Notes under the pieces: model-generated
What the model was told of the DNA's origin: nothing
The model's input: only the letters and a program-made list of their open reading frames with translations
Databases searched by the model: none
Assembly (NCBI GenBank): GCA_002371315.1
Contig: DFHL01000005.1
Coordinates: forward strand, 11,580-24,706
DNA length: 13,127 nucleotides
Reading direction: 5' to 3'
Source: Bacteroidales bacterium UBA3724
GTDB lineage: Bacteria; Bacteroidota; Bacteroidia; Bacteroidales; P3
Part shown: positions 1 to 7,823 of the stretch, piece by piece
How the letters are laid out: every line of letters starts with the position of its first letter
How positions within the stretch are numbered: position 1 is the stretch's first letter
Program-made: the position numbers and the translations under genes

Positions 1-226
1 ATACTGTACAACGGGCGGAGAAGGCCCCGCAAACACCAAGCTTTCAGCCACTTACAAAACCGCATTTTTGCGGCCTTTTTCTTCCCCTCGCGATGAGGCC
101 GCTTTGTGGCCGCGCCGCCTCCACAGGGGCCAACCCGCCCGACGAGGCAAAAACGAAGCTCCACATTTTTTGACCGTGACAACAATTTTCGCCGCCCTTT
201 CGCGTTAACAGGCAAAACACTCTTCA
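1..226. other. Leader region upstream of the AddB-like gene
   Basis: No convincing gene is visible. Plus-strand frames are open for the first 90 or so bases, but the translations resemble no family I know and run through a terminator hairpin, so any real upstream gene probably ends at or before the window start. The stretch from about 81 to 226 is rich in short GC inverted repeats (GGCC around 97-115) and has a TTTG at 169-172 that could be a -33 element. I see no matching TAnnTTTG box at the right distance, so I call no promoter. Confidence 0.4.
60..80 (+). terminator. Intrinsic terminator of an off-window upstream gene
   Basis: The arms CCGCA (60-64) and TGCGG (69-73) form a perfect 5-bp stem with a TTTT loop, followed by CC and a run of five T at 76-80. 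This is the layout of a Rho-independent terminator on the + strand. It implies a + strand gene just left of the window and separates it from the nuclease gene at 227. Confidence 0.6.
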
Positions 227-3043
227 ATGGAATCTTTTCTTCACTCGGTGGCACAGCGCATCTGGGCTGAGCATCAGCACGATATAGAACACGTGACCGT
301 GGTTTTCAACAACCGCCGCGCCGGTCTTTTTCTCCGCAAGGAGCTGGAGACGATGAGCGACCGGCCCTTCTTCCTGCCCACGGTCATAGGCATCGACGAA
401 CTGGTGTCGCAGCTTGGCAACCAGCAGATTGCGCCGCACGAATTTCTGCTTTTCGAGCTTTTCGACATCCATCGCTCGCTGGAAGGCGTCGAACGGCGCT
501 TCGAGACCTTCGAGGAGTTCATCTCGTTCGGCGAAATGATGATTGCCGACTTCTCCGAAATCGACCTCTACTGCGTCGACGCCGCGCACCTGTTCGGCCA
601 CATCCAGGAGCACAAGCGCCTGGGCGAATGGGACGTGTCGGGCAAGCCACTGACCTCATTCCAAGAGAAATACATCAATTTCTACGGCTCGCTGCATACC
701 TACTACACCCGTCTGCGCCAAAACCTCGAGGCCGAAGGCAAGGCCTATACCGGTATGGCCTACCGCAACGTGGCCGAGCATATTGATTCTATGATAGATA
801 GGGTCGACAGCAGCCACATTTACTTTGTCGGCTTCAACGCCCTGTCGGCCTGCGAGAGGCGCATCATCGACTGCTGCGTGCGACGCGGCATCGGCACGCT
901 GGTCTGCGACGGCGATGCCTACTATTTCGGCGACGAGAGCCAGGAGGCAGGCCATTTCCTGCGCGCCAACGCCGAACGCTTTCCCGGCATCGGGGGCTTC
1001 AAGGACCATTTCGCACTGGCCGACAAGACGATACACATCATAAACTGCCCCGAAAACATACTGCAGGCCAAAGCAACGGGACAGATTGTGCATCAGCTGA
1101 TTACCAACCCCGAAAAGAAAGTTGCCGCACACGACACCGCCATCGTGCTGGCCGACGAGAAGCTGCTGCTGCCGGTGCTCAACTCGCTGCCCGGCGAAGT
1201 GGAGTCGACCAACGTCACGATGGGGTTCCCCTACTCGTTTTCGGGTGTCAACAATCTTGCTACCAACCTGTTGGCGCTCTATTGCAACGTCCGCGGCGAA
1301 AAATTCTACCACGCCGACATCACCAATGTCCTTTCGGATAATTTGACAGCCAAGTATCTTGGAACAAGAGACTTATACGCGCGCATCACCAATGCCGTCA
1401 ACCAGAGCAAGATAATACGTGCCACGCGCGACGACATCGCGTCGATGCTTGAGGGCATCGACAAGGCCGACACGCTCCTTTTCCTCTTCGACAGCGCCAC
1501 GCCCACAGCTGACGAAATACTGACGCTGATGCGGCGCCTGTTCGGCCTTCTGGCCGCCGAAGGCGTTTTTGAAGGCAACACGAAGGAGAAGGAATCGCTG
1601 GCCTGCCTGATACAGACAATCAACTACTTGGAAGAGCTGCAGGAGCAACGCGCCTACATAAGCCGCATCGACACGCTGCAGAAAATCTATCAGCGCCTGG
1701 CCCAGCGCCGCTCGGTGGCCTTCTATGGCGAGCCGCTGCAGGGCCTGCAGCTGCTGGGCGTGCTCGAAACGCGCAGCCTCGACTTCACTAACGTCATTAT
1801 GCTTTCGGTCAACGAGGGGACGCTGCCGGCAGGAAAGAGCGGCAACTCACTGATTCCATTGTCTTTGAAACGGCTCTACGGCATCCCCGTCTTCGAAGAG
1901 AAGGATGCCGTCTATGCCTACAATTTCTACCGCCTGCTGCAGCGTGCCGACGAGGTGTGGCTGCTCTACAGTTCGGACGCCGAAGGGATGGGCAAGGGCG
2001 AGCCGAGCCGCTTCATCCTACAGATAAAGAACGAGTTGGCCGTGCGCCACCCCAACATCAAAGTCGTCGAGGAGACCGTTGCCGCCATCAACAAGCCTGC
2101 GGTCCAGGGCGACAGCCGTCCGCCAGCAGCCAAAGACAGCAAAGCACTGCTGAGACTCAACGACATAGCCCTTAAAGGCTTTTCGCCCACAGCGCTGAAC
2201 CGCTATCGGGGCTGCCCGAAGCAGTTCTTCTACAACGACGTGCTTGGCGTGCGCGAGCGTCAGGAAGTGAGCGAAGACTTGGAAGCCAACGAGTTGGGAA
2301 CCTTCATACACGACACGCTGAAAGACATTTACCTGCGCGACAGCGACCACATAGTCAGAGCGGCTACCCTCGAGAATGCACTTGCCGAAATCGGCGCAAT
2401 CATCGACAACAACTTCAAGGACAGCATCTTGAAAGGGCGCAGCAACGAGGGCAAGAACCACCTGTACAGCGAAGTGGCCAAGATGCAGATTTCGCACTTC
2501 CTGAAAAAGGAAATCGAGGTGCTGAAAAAGGGCACGCGCATAGAGATAAGCCTTGTGGAGGACGAGATGAAAATACCGCTCGCCCTGGGTCCCGAACCCG
2601 GCGGGGCCACCGCCAGCATCGAGGGCATCGCCGACCGCGTGGACATCGTCGACGGGCGGCTGCGCATAGCCGACTACAAGTCGGGCAGCGTGCGCCCCGA
2701 CGAGCTGACCGTCGGCGATGCCGCGCCAGACCCGCACGAGGTGCCCGACAAGTGGTTCCAGGTGATGACCTACGCCTGGCTCTACAGCCGCAAGCACGCC
2801 TACCGCGGCCCATTCACCGCCGGCATTTTCCCGCTGCGAGCACTGTCGTCCGACTTTATGGCCGTATCGTGGGAGGGCAAGAGCGAACTGGATTACAGCG
2901 ACATAGAACGGTTCGAAGAGATGCTGCGCACTCTGCTTGCCGAGATACTCGACCCCGCCGTCGGCTTCGTTGCCAGACCCGACAAGACCCGCTGCGGATA
3001 CTGTCCGTTTGCACGCATCTGCGAAAGCCGCGCCGACCGCTGA
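227..3043 (+). CDS. AddB-like PD-(D/E)XK nuclease / inactivated helicase subunit
   Basis: This 938-residue protein matches the Bacteroidota AddB-like family, the partner of the AddA helicase-nuclease in processing double-strand breaks for recombination. The N-terminal half is an SF1 helicase-like fold without a visible P-loop: where a Walker A would lie it reads VVFNNRRAGLFLRKEL. Helicase-like blocks include GVLETRSLDFTNVIMLSVNEG and LLYSSDAEGMGKGEPSRF. The C-terminal nuclease has His695 (GTFIHDTL), Asp803 (GIADRVD), and Asp816 and Lys818 (DYKSG), the expected metal-binding and catalytic set. Cys663 (CPKQFFY) with Cys923, Cys926 and Cys932 (CGYCPFARIC) matches the AddB 4Fe-4S staple. ATG 227 fits the family N-terminus. 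A terminator lies upstream, and no addA is seen anywhere to the right. The family call is firm; pairing with AddA is inferred. Confidence 0.88.
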   Translation: MESFLHSVAQRIWAEHQHDIEHVTVVFNNRRAGLFLRKELETMSDRPFFLPTVIGIDELVSQLGNQQIAPHEFLLFELFDIHRSLEGVERRFETFEEFISFGEMMIADFSEIDLYCVDAAHLFGHIQEHKRLGEWDVSGKPLTSFQEKYINFYGSLHTYYTRLRQNLEAEGKAYTGMAYRNVAEHIDSMIDRVDSSHIYFVGFNALSACERRIIDCCVRRGIGTLVCDGDAYYFGDESQEAGHFLRANAERFPGIGGFKDHFALADKTIHIINCPENILQAKATGQIVHQLITNPEKKVAAHDTAIVLADEKLLLPVLNSLPGEVESTNVTMGFPYSFSGVNNLATNLLALYCNVRGEKFYHADITNVLSDNLTAKYLGTRDLYARITNAVNQSKIIRATRDDIASMLEGIDKADTLLFLFDSATPTADEILTLMRRLFGLLAAEGVFEGNTKEKESLACLIQTINYLEELQEQRAYISRIDTLQKIYQRLAQRRSVAFYGEPLQGLQLLGVLETRSLDFTNVIMLSVNEGTLPAGKSGNSLIPLSLKRLYGIPVFEEKDAVYAYNFYRLLQRADEVWLLYSSDAEGMGKGEPSRFILQIKNELAVRHPNIKVVEETVAAINKPAVQGDSRPPAAKDSKALLRLNDIALKGFSPTALNRYRGCPKQFFYNDVLGVRERQEVSEDLEANELGTFIHDTLKDIYLRDSDHIVRAATLENALAEIGAIIDNNFKDSILKGRSNEGKNHLYSEVAKMQISHFLKKEIEVLKKGTRIEISLVEDEMKIPLALGPEPGGATASIEGIADRVDIVDGRLRIADYKSGSVRPDELTVGDAAPDPHEVPDKWFQVMTYAWLYSRKHAYRGPFTAGIFPLRALSSDFMAVSWEGKSELDYSDIERFEEMLRTLLAEILDPAVGFVARPDKTRCGYCPFARICESRADR

Positions 3044-3255
3044 AAAGCGTGCGGACAACGCCGATGCGGATTTTTTTTCGACGGAATACGCCCAATTCAA
3101 AAAAAATATGTAAATTTGCATTTTCAACACAACGACGTTTTTCAAGCCCTCGAGAGGCTGGAGAAACGATGTATATAATTATAAATCTGATAATAATAAA
3201 AAAAAGAATTTTGACCCACTATAAGGTTCCAAAAAACAAAAAAGAGTCCAGTTTT
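3044..3255 (+). other. A+T-rich intergenic leader of the lipoprotein gene
   Basis: These 212 bases separate the nuclease from the lipoprotein gene. Eight T at 3071-3078 follow a GC-rich stretch, but I find only very short stems before them, so termination here is uncertain. A -7 promoter match lies at 3111-3118. The remaining 130 or so bases form a long A+T-rich leader with a small imperfect hairpin near 3145-3159 (AGCCC/GGCT). An in-frame ATG at 3169 is rejected as a start because the peptide after it does not resemble a signal sequence, whereas the one at 3256 does. Confidence 0.5.
3111..3118 (+). promoter_or_regulatory. Putative -7 promoter box for the lipoprotein gene
   Basis: TAAATTTG, followed by C, is an exact match to the Bacteroidota -7 consensus TAnnTTTG. 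No clear -33 TTTG is seen about 20 bases upstream, only A+T-rich sequence. Transcription from here would give a 5' leader of roughly 130 bases. Confidence 0.5.
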
Positions 3256-5076
3256 ATGAAAAAATCAATCTTTAGTCTCTTTCTGATGTCCCTTCTGCTG
3301 GTGAGTTGCAGTGGTTTGTCGAAGATGAAATCCGACAGCAATAAGGTGCGCTACCAAGCCACCCCCAACCCTGTCGAGACCCGCGACGACAAGGTCGTGG
3401 TCAAATTTGTCGGCTCGTTCCCCGAGAAGTATTTCAACAAGGGCGCGGCGCTGTTCATCCAACCTGTCTTCACCTGGGAAGGCGGCTCGATACCACTTGA
3501 CCCCGTAACGCTGAAGGGCGAGAACGTCAACGGCGAAGGCATCACCATCAACTATGAGAACGGCGGCCGTTTCACATATACCGACGAGTTCGACTTCAAG
3601 CCCGGAATGGAGACCGGACGTGTAACGCTGGCTCCTGTGGCCTATCAGGCGTCGACCACCGACGACGAGGCCAAGTTTGCCGACGAAATACAGCACAAGA
3701 CCGTCACCTTCCCCACGGTGCTCATCTCGGACGGTGTGAACAACACTTCGTCGTGGGTCAACATTCGCGGCAACATTTCGATTTCGCCCGTCAACTACAA
3801 CAAGACCCAGGGCGTCATCGAAACCGCCGACATCTACTTCCCCAACGGCCTGTCGACCCTCGACTGGAACTTCCAGATGAACCGCACGTTCAACACCAAG
3901 GCTCAGCTTGAGGACCTGCGCCGCATAATGCTCGAAAACGGACTGCCCAAACAAATCACCATCACCGGATGGGCATCGCCCGAAGGCGAGGAGACCAACA
4001 ACGTGGGCGTCAGCAAGAACCGCGCCGAAGTGGCCACCGTGCAGATCAAACGCGTGCTGGACGACGTGCTGAACACAATGGCCAGCCGCAAGCAGGTGCC
4101 CGCCTACGAGGTGGACCACTACAAATATGAGCTGCAGAAGCAGATCATCGTCTCGACCCGCGCCGCCGGCGAGGACTGGGTGCATTTCGTCATTATGGTC
4201 GAAGAATCTGACATTCAGGACAAACACGCCATTGTCAACATCGTCGAAACGCAGCAGAACCTCATCAAGCGCGAGCAGATGATCAAGAATATGGCCGAGA
4301 CCTACACCCAGCTCAACACCGACATCTTCCCCAACCTGCGCCGCGCACAGATTGCCCTCTACTACAGCGAGGCACGCAAGACCGACCCCGAGCTGGCAAA
4401 ACAGGCCACCCTCAACCCCGCCAAGCTGACCTTCGACGAGCTGATGTACGCCGCCTATATCAACTACAACTACGAGACCAAGCTGAAATACTACAAGTGG
4501 GCCACCGAGAACTACAGCTCGGAATGGGCCGGATGGAACAACGCCGGCGCCGTGTCGTTCTACCTGGGCGACTATGCCGAGGCCGAGCGCTACCTGAATA
4601 TGGCCCGCCAAATCAACCCCCACAACCCCGACGTGCTCAACAACACCGGCCTGCTCTGCCTGGCACAGAAGGACTACGCGCTGGCCAAATACTACTTTGA
4701 AGAGGCCGAGCGCCAGGGCAGCACCGACGCCGAGACCAACCTGCCTATCCTCAACCTGAAGAAAGGCGACTACAAGGCTGCCGAAAAGCAGCTGAAGGGC
4801 AGCACCTGCAGCTTCAACCTGGCATTTGCACAGCTGATGAACGGCGAGACCAGCAACAGCATCCGTACCCTCGACTGCTGCCTGGACCAGAACGCCGACG
4901 TCTTCTACCTCCGCGCCGTGGCCTACGCACGCCTGGGCGACAAGGTCAACTGCCTCAAGAACCTCAAGGTGGCCTGCGACGAAGAGTACAACTACAAGGA
5001 GCGTGCCGCCGTCGACACCGAGTTCAAGGCCTACTGGGACGACGAGGAGTTCAAGCTGATAGTGAAACTCTGGTAA
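3256..5076 (+). CDS. OmpA-like / TPR-domain lipoprotein
   Basis: This 606-residue protein begins with a lipoprotein signal peptide (MKKSIFSLFLMSLLLVSC) whose predicted lipidated cysteine is Cys18. The N-terminal part (about 25-175) is a beta-rich region of a kind seen in Bacteroidota OmpA-family lipoproteins (FPEKYFNKGAALFIQPVF). Residues about 185-275 resemble an OmpA C-terminal peptidoglycan-binding domain, with ITGWASPEGE at 234-243 and NNVGVSKNRA at 248-257, close to the family pattern NxxLSxxRA. Residues about 400-530 hold at least two TPR-like units (AGWNNAGAVSFYLGDYAEAERYL, then DVLNNTGLLCLAQKDYALAKYYF). It is probably anchored in the envelope as a peptidoglycan-contacting scaffold. 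The exact role is unknown. It has its own predicted promoter, and pssA starts 12 bases after its stop. Confidence 0.8.
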   Translation: MKKSIFSLFLMSLLLVSCSGLSKMKSDSNKVRYQATPNPVETRDDKVVVKFVGSFPEKYFNKGAALFIQPVFTWEGGSIPLDPVTLKGENVNGEGITINYENGGRFTYTDEFDFKPGMETGRVTLAPVAYQASTTDDEAKFADEIQHKTVTFPTVLISDGVNNTSSWVNIRGNISISPVNYNKTQGVIETADIYFPNGLSTLDWNFQMNRTFNTKAQLEDLRRIMLENGLPKQITITGWASPEGEETNNVGVSKNRAEVATVQIKRVLDDVLNTMASRKQVPAYEVDHYKYELQKQIIVSTRAAGEDWVHFVIMVEESDIQDKHAIVNIVETQQNLIKREQMIKNMAETYTQLNTDIFPNLRRAQIALYYSEARKTDPELAKQATLNPAKLTFDELMYAAYINYNYETKLKYYKWATENYSSEWAGWNNAGAVSFYLGDYAEAERYLNMARQINPHNPDVLNNTGLLCLAQKDYALAKYYFEEAERQGSTDAETNLPILNLKKGDYKAAEKQLKGSTCSFNLAFAQLMNGETSNSIRTLDCCLDQNADVFYLRAVAYARLGDKVNCLKNLKVACDEEYNYKERAAVDTEFKAYWDDEEFKLIVKLW

Positions 5077-5088
5077 CAAAAGCCTGAA

Positions 5089-5817
5089 ATGAAACGGCAA
5101 ATACCCAACCTCATAACACTCTGCAACCTGCTTTGCGGAGTGTTTTCTTGTATTTACGCCTTTGAAGACACGCTGCACATCGCAGCCCTCTTCATCTGTC
5201 TGGGCATCTTCTTCGACTTCTTCGACGGAATGGCGGCAAGGCTGCTCGGCGTAGCGTCGCCAATGGGCAAAGAGCTCGACTCGCTGGCCGATGTCGTCAC
5301 CAGTGGAGTGGCTCCAGGAATGATCTTTTATGTGATTCTTGCGCAACTGTCGGACATAATATGGCTTAAATTCCTGGCTCTGCTGATACCGCTTTTCGCT
5401 GCCTATCGCCTTGCCAAATTCAACCTCGATACGCGACAAAGCCACTCCTTTCTGGGTCTGCCGGTTCCAGCCAACGCCCTGATATGGGTCGGCATAGCCC
5501 TGTATTACAGATTACCCTGCACCGACTACAGCCTTATCAGCGGCGGATACCACAACACGCTCGCCATCATCCTCGTCGCCGTATCGCTCGTCACCGACAT
5601 CCTGATGGTCAGCGAACTGCCTATGTTTTCGCTCAAATTCAACTTTAAGGATATGTCGTGGAAGACCAACAAAGTGCAGTACTTTTTCCTTATCGTATGC
5701 GCAGCGATCGCCGCCATCTGCATTTTCACCAATGCCATTTGGCTAAGCCTCTCGTTCATAATACTCTGGTACATATCCCTCTCTATCATCACCCGCAAAA
5801 GTCACAATGCCGAATAA
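5089..5817 (+). CDS. pssA: CDP-diacylglycerol--serine O-phosphatidyltransferase
   Basis: This 242-residue inner-membrane enzyme makes phosphatidylserine from CDP-diacylglycerol and L-serine, the precursor of phosphatidylethanolamine. The CDP-alcohol phosphatidyltransferase signature D(x)2DG(x)2AR(x)8G(x)3D(x)3D is complete: Asp43, Asp46, Gly47, Ala50, Arg51, Gly60, Asp64 and Asp68. Several hydrophobic segments span the protein, as expected for this polytopic family. The N-terminus MKRQIPNLITLCNLLCG agrees with bacterial type II PssA proteins, which supports ATG 5089. The gene follows the lipoprotein by 12 bases and overlaps queA by 11. A strong hairpin lies inside codons 9-19 (described separately). 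No phosphatidylserine decarboxylase gene is visible in the window. Confidence 0.92.
   Translation: MKRQIPNLITLCNLLCGVFSCIYAFEDTLHIAALFICLGIFFDFFDGMAARLLGVASPMGKELDSLADVVTSGVAPGMIFYVILAQLSDIIWLKFLALLIPLFAAYRLAKFNLDTRQSHSFLGLPVPANALIWVGIALYYRLPCTDYSLISGGYHNTLAIILVAVSLVTDILMVSELPMFSLKFNFKDMSWKTNKVQYFFLIVCAAIAAICIFTNAIWLSLSFIILWYISLSIITRKSHNAE
5115..5149 (+). promoter_or_regulatory. Terminator-like hairpin inside the start of pssA
   Basis: Arms 5115-5126 (AACACTCTGCAA) and 5133-5144 (TTGCGGAGTGTT) pair over 12 positions with one G-U wobble and a 6-base loop, followed by TTCTT at 5145-5149. The structure begins 39 bases after the lipoprotein stop and 26 bases into pssA. It could end part of the lipoprotein transcripts or attenuate pssA. 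It could also be a by-product of the conserved coding sequence. Confidence 0.4.
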
Positions 5818-7021
5818 TCCTCGCAACATAGCCATCGCCGACTACGACTACCCCCTGCCCGACGAGCGCATTGCCAAGTTCCCGCTGGCCGAGCGCGACC
5901 AGTCGAAACTGCTCGTCTATCGCGGTGGCGAAATAGCTGAATCCCAGTTCTTCCACCTGCCAGAGCTGTTGCCCGAAGGGGCTATGCTGCTCTTCAACAA
6001 TACCAAGGTAATCCACGCGCGCCTCTTTTTCCGCAAGCCAACAGGTTCGCACATCGAAATCTTCTGCCTCGAGCCGTGGCAACAACCTGTGGCAACGGCA
6101 TTTGAAGAGCGTCAGCACTGCACGTGGCTCTGCTTTATAGGCAACAACAAGAAATGGAAAGAAGGCTCCCTTGTGCGCCAGTTCACAATTCAAAATTCTG
6201 AATTCATAATTAAAGCCACGCGCCGCGAGGCCGTCGGTGAAGCCTGGCTGGTCGATTTCGAATGGTCTGGCGGCATCAGCTTTGCCGAACTGATTGACGC
6301 TGTGGGTGTCATCCCCCTCCCACCCTACCTGCACCGCGAGGCCGAAGAGAGCGACAACACACGCTACCAGACCGTCTATGCCCACTATGAAGGCTCGGTG
6401 GCTGCGCCCACAGCCGGACTGCATTTCACCGACCGGCTGCTCGACGAGCTGCGCACCAAGGATTTCAAGACCGAATACATCACCCTCCACGTCGGCGCAG
6501 GCACCTTCAAGCCCGTCTCGGCCGACACCATCGGCGGCCACGAGATGCACGTCGAAAAGGTGCAGATAAGTCGCACTAACCTGCAGCACATCATCGACCA
6601 CATCGGACGCCCCATCATCCCGGTCGGGACAACGACGGTGCGCACTCTGGAATCAGTTTATTGGTTTGGGGTAAAGCTGCAGAGCAACCCCGACATTGAT
6701 GCGATGCACGTCCTGCAGTGGGATCCTTATACACTTGAAGTACAGAACATCAGCACCCAGCAGGCCTACAGCAACGTGCTGCACTGGATGGAACGGCACG
6801 ATGCCGACACCCTCTTCGGCGACACACAGCTGCTCATAGTCCCAGGCTACAAATACCACGTCATCAGTGGGCTGATTACCAATTTCCACCAGCCGCGCAG
6901 CACCCTGCTGCTGCTCGTCTCGGCCCTGATTGGCGACGACTGGCGCCGCTGCTACAGCTATGCCCTTGACAACGGATTCCGTTTCCTAAGCTACGGCGAC
7001 AGTTGTCTTTTGCTACCTTAA
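5807..7021 (+). CDS. queA: S-adenosylmethionine:tRNA ribosyltransferase-isomerase
   Basis: QueA transfers and isomerises the ribose of S-adenosylmethionine onto preQ1 at tRNA position 34, giving epoxyqueuosine. The 404-residue protein carries the family blocks: FNNTKVIHARL near the N-terminus, GSVAAPTAGLHFT at 196-208, LHVGAGTFKPV, GTTTVRTLE, and TNFHQPRSTLLLLVSALIG from residue 358. It is longer than the roughly 350-residue Escherichia coli enzyme, as Bacteroidota versions often are. ATG 5807 overlaps the last 11 bases of pssA, suggesting translational coupling. Residues 126-137 (FTIQNSEFIIKA) are encoded by an unusually A+T-rich segment. comF begins 9 bases after the stop. No other queuosine genes are visible. 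Confidence 0.93.
   Translation: MPNNPRNIAIADYDYPLPDERIAKFPLAERDQSKLLVYRGGEIAESQFFHLPELLPEGAMLLFNNTKVIHARLFFRKPTGSHIEIFCLEPWQQPVATAFEERQHCTWLCFIGNNKKWKEGSLVRQFTIQNSEFIIKATRREAVGEAWLVDFEWSGGISFAELIDAVGVIPLPPYLHREAEESDNTRYQTVYAHYEGSVAAPTAGLHFTDRLLDELRTKDFKTEYITLHVGAGTFKPVSADTIGGHEMHVEKVQISRTNLQHIIDHIGRPIIPVGTTTVRTLESVYWFGVKLQSNPDIDAMHVLQWDPYTLEVQNISTQQAYSNVLHWMERHDADTLFGDTQLLIVPGYKYHVISGLITNFHQPRSTLLLLVSALIGDDWRRCYSYALDNGFRFLSYGDSCLLLP
6182..6215. repeat. A+T-rich interspersed-repeat-like segment within queA
   Basis: About 34 bases made of AATTC / ATAATT words and encoding FTIQNSEFIIKA lie in an otherwise GC-rich gene. The complementary strand would read NYEFRILNCEL, which resembles peptides translated from A+T-rich interspersed repeats found in many Bacteroidota and other genomes. 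Identification as a repeat rests on my recollection of those sequences. No second copy is seen in this window. Confidence 0.4.
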
Positions 7022-7030
7022 TGCTTGATT

Positions 7031-7723
7031 ATGCACTGGCTACGCGATTTCATCGAATTGTTTTTCCCACGCCAGTGCTGCGTTTGCGGAACTCCATTGG
7101 TCGATGGCGAGGACGAAATCTGCACCACGTGCCTGCTCGACCTGCCCGAAGTGCTTACTGCCCAAGGCGACGAGAACTTTGTCGAGCGTCGCTTTTGGGG
7201 ACGACTGCCGGTGCAGCACGCAACAGCACTTCTTATCTTTAAACGCAAAAGCAAATCCCAGAGGATTTTACACCAGATAAAATACAACGGCAACGAGAAA
7301 CTGGCACTCATTATGGGCCGGCAATTGGGTCTTCGGCTGTCAGCAAACGGTCTGTTCGACGACGTAGACCTGCTGGTTCCTGTGCCTTTGCATCGACGCA
7401 AGGAACGGCATCGTGGCTACAACCAGAGCCTACTTCTTTGCCAAGGCATCGCCCAGACATTCCCGCGACCTATCGTCAGCGGCAATTTGGTGCGCACTCG
7501 CCACACCGATTCGCAGACGCACAAAAACCGCATACAAAGACTTGAGAATATGAAGGGCGTCTTTGCCGTGAAAGAGCCGAACGCACTGCAAGGCAAGCAC
7601 ATACTCCTCATCGACGATGTCATAACCACCGGCGCCACCTCCGAAGCCTGCTGGGCGGCTATGAGCCAAATACAAGGCTTGCGCATCAGCATCGCCGCGC
7701 TTGCCGTCAGCGGCGACACGTAG
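7031..7723 (+). CDS. comF: ComF family phosphoribosyltransferase-like protein
   Basis: This 230-residue protein matches the ComF family, linked to natural competence in some bacteria but present in many that are not known to be competent. Near the N-terminus is a zinc-ribbon pattern with Cys16/Cys19 (QCCVCG) and Cys31/Cys34 (ICTTC). The C-terminal half is a phosphoribosyltransferase fold with the PRPP-binding motif LLIDDVITTGAT, acidic pair Asp195-Asp196, preceded by LVPVPLHRRKERHRGYNQ. I chose ATG 7031, 9 bases after the queA stop. TTG 7025 in the same frame is possible. The ATG at 7021 overlapping the queA stop is in another frame. It is probably the last gene of the pssA-queA-comF unit. 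Its substrate is unknown. Confidence 0.88.
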   Translation: MHWLRDFIELFFPRQCCVCGTPLVDGEDEICTTCLLDLPEVLTAQGDENFVERRFWGRLPVQHATALLIFKRKSKSQRILHQIKYNGNEKLALIMGRQLGLRLSANGLFDDVDLLVPVPLHRRKERHRGYNQSLLLCQGIAQTFPRPIVSGNLVRTRHTDSQTHKNRIQRLENMKGVFAVKEPNALQGKHILLIDDVITTGATSEACWAAMSQIQGLRISIAALAVSGDT

Positions 7724-7731
7724 TTTTTTTT
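7693..7731 (+). terminator. Possible intrinsic terminator after comF
   Basis: CGCCGC (7693-7698) can pair with GCGGCG (7710-7715) across an 11-base loop, or the inner GCCG/CGGC with a 4-base loop. A run of eight T follows at 7724-7731, directly after the comF stop. The gap of eight bases between stem and T-run is longer than usual, so this is tentative. Confidence 0.4.
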
Positions 7732-7761
7732 GACAATGAATACAATAATATTATATATATG
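7729..7761 (+). promoter_or_regulatory. Putative promoter for pyrH-frr-birA
   Basis: TTTG at 7729-7732 and TATATATG at 7754-7761 fit the Bacteroidota -33 TTTG and -7 TAnnTTTG elements, with one mismatch in the -7 box and a 21-base spacer. The surrounding 100 bases are A+T-rich, in contrast to the genes on both sides. A leader of about 55 bases would precede pyrH. Confidence 0.45.
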
Positions 7762-7823
7762 ACGTTGTAAGACAAATATTTTTCAGGAACGAGACAATCT
7801 ACAAATAGTAAAAGCATATAATT

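Noticed and set aside
1..65. Short coding tails on either strand at the window start
   Set aside because: The frames are open by chance over a short length, show no recognisable residues, and one runs through a terminator hairpin.
1735..1751. Palindrome GCTGCAGG-G-CCTGCAGC
   Set aside because: It arises from repeated CTG CAG codons in LQGLQL. With only 8-bp arms and a 1-base centre it cannot form a normal hairpin.
2018..3145. 375-codon - strand frame opposite the nuclease C-terminus
   Set aside because: It is antisense to the intact PD-(D/E)XK domain and has no family resemblance.
3169..3171. Upstream in-frame ATG for the lipoprotein
   Set aside because: It would place an Ile/Lys-rich peptide before the lipoprotein signal sequence and destroy its N-terminal position.
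3265..5445. Very long open frame (726 codons) on the - strand opposite the lipoprotein and pssA
   Set aside because: It is antisense to two well-supported genes, its composition is Val/Gly/Leu-rich without recognisable domains, and GC-rich codons readily leave such frames open.
7021..7023. ATG overlapping the queA stop as a start for comF
   Set aside because: It is in a different frame from the ComF zinc-ribbon. The correct frame starts at ATG 7031, or possibly TTG 7025.
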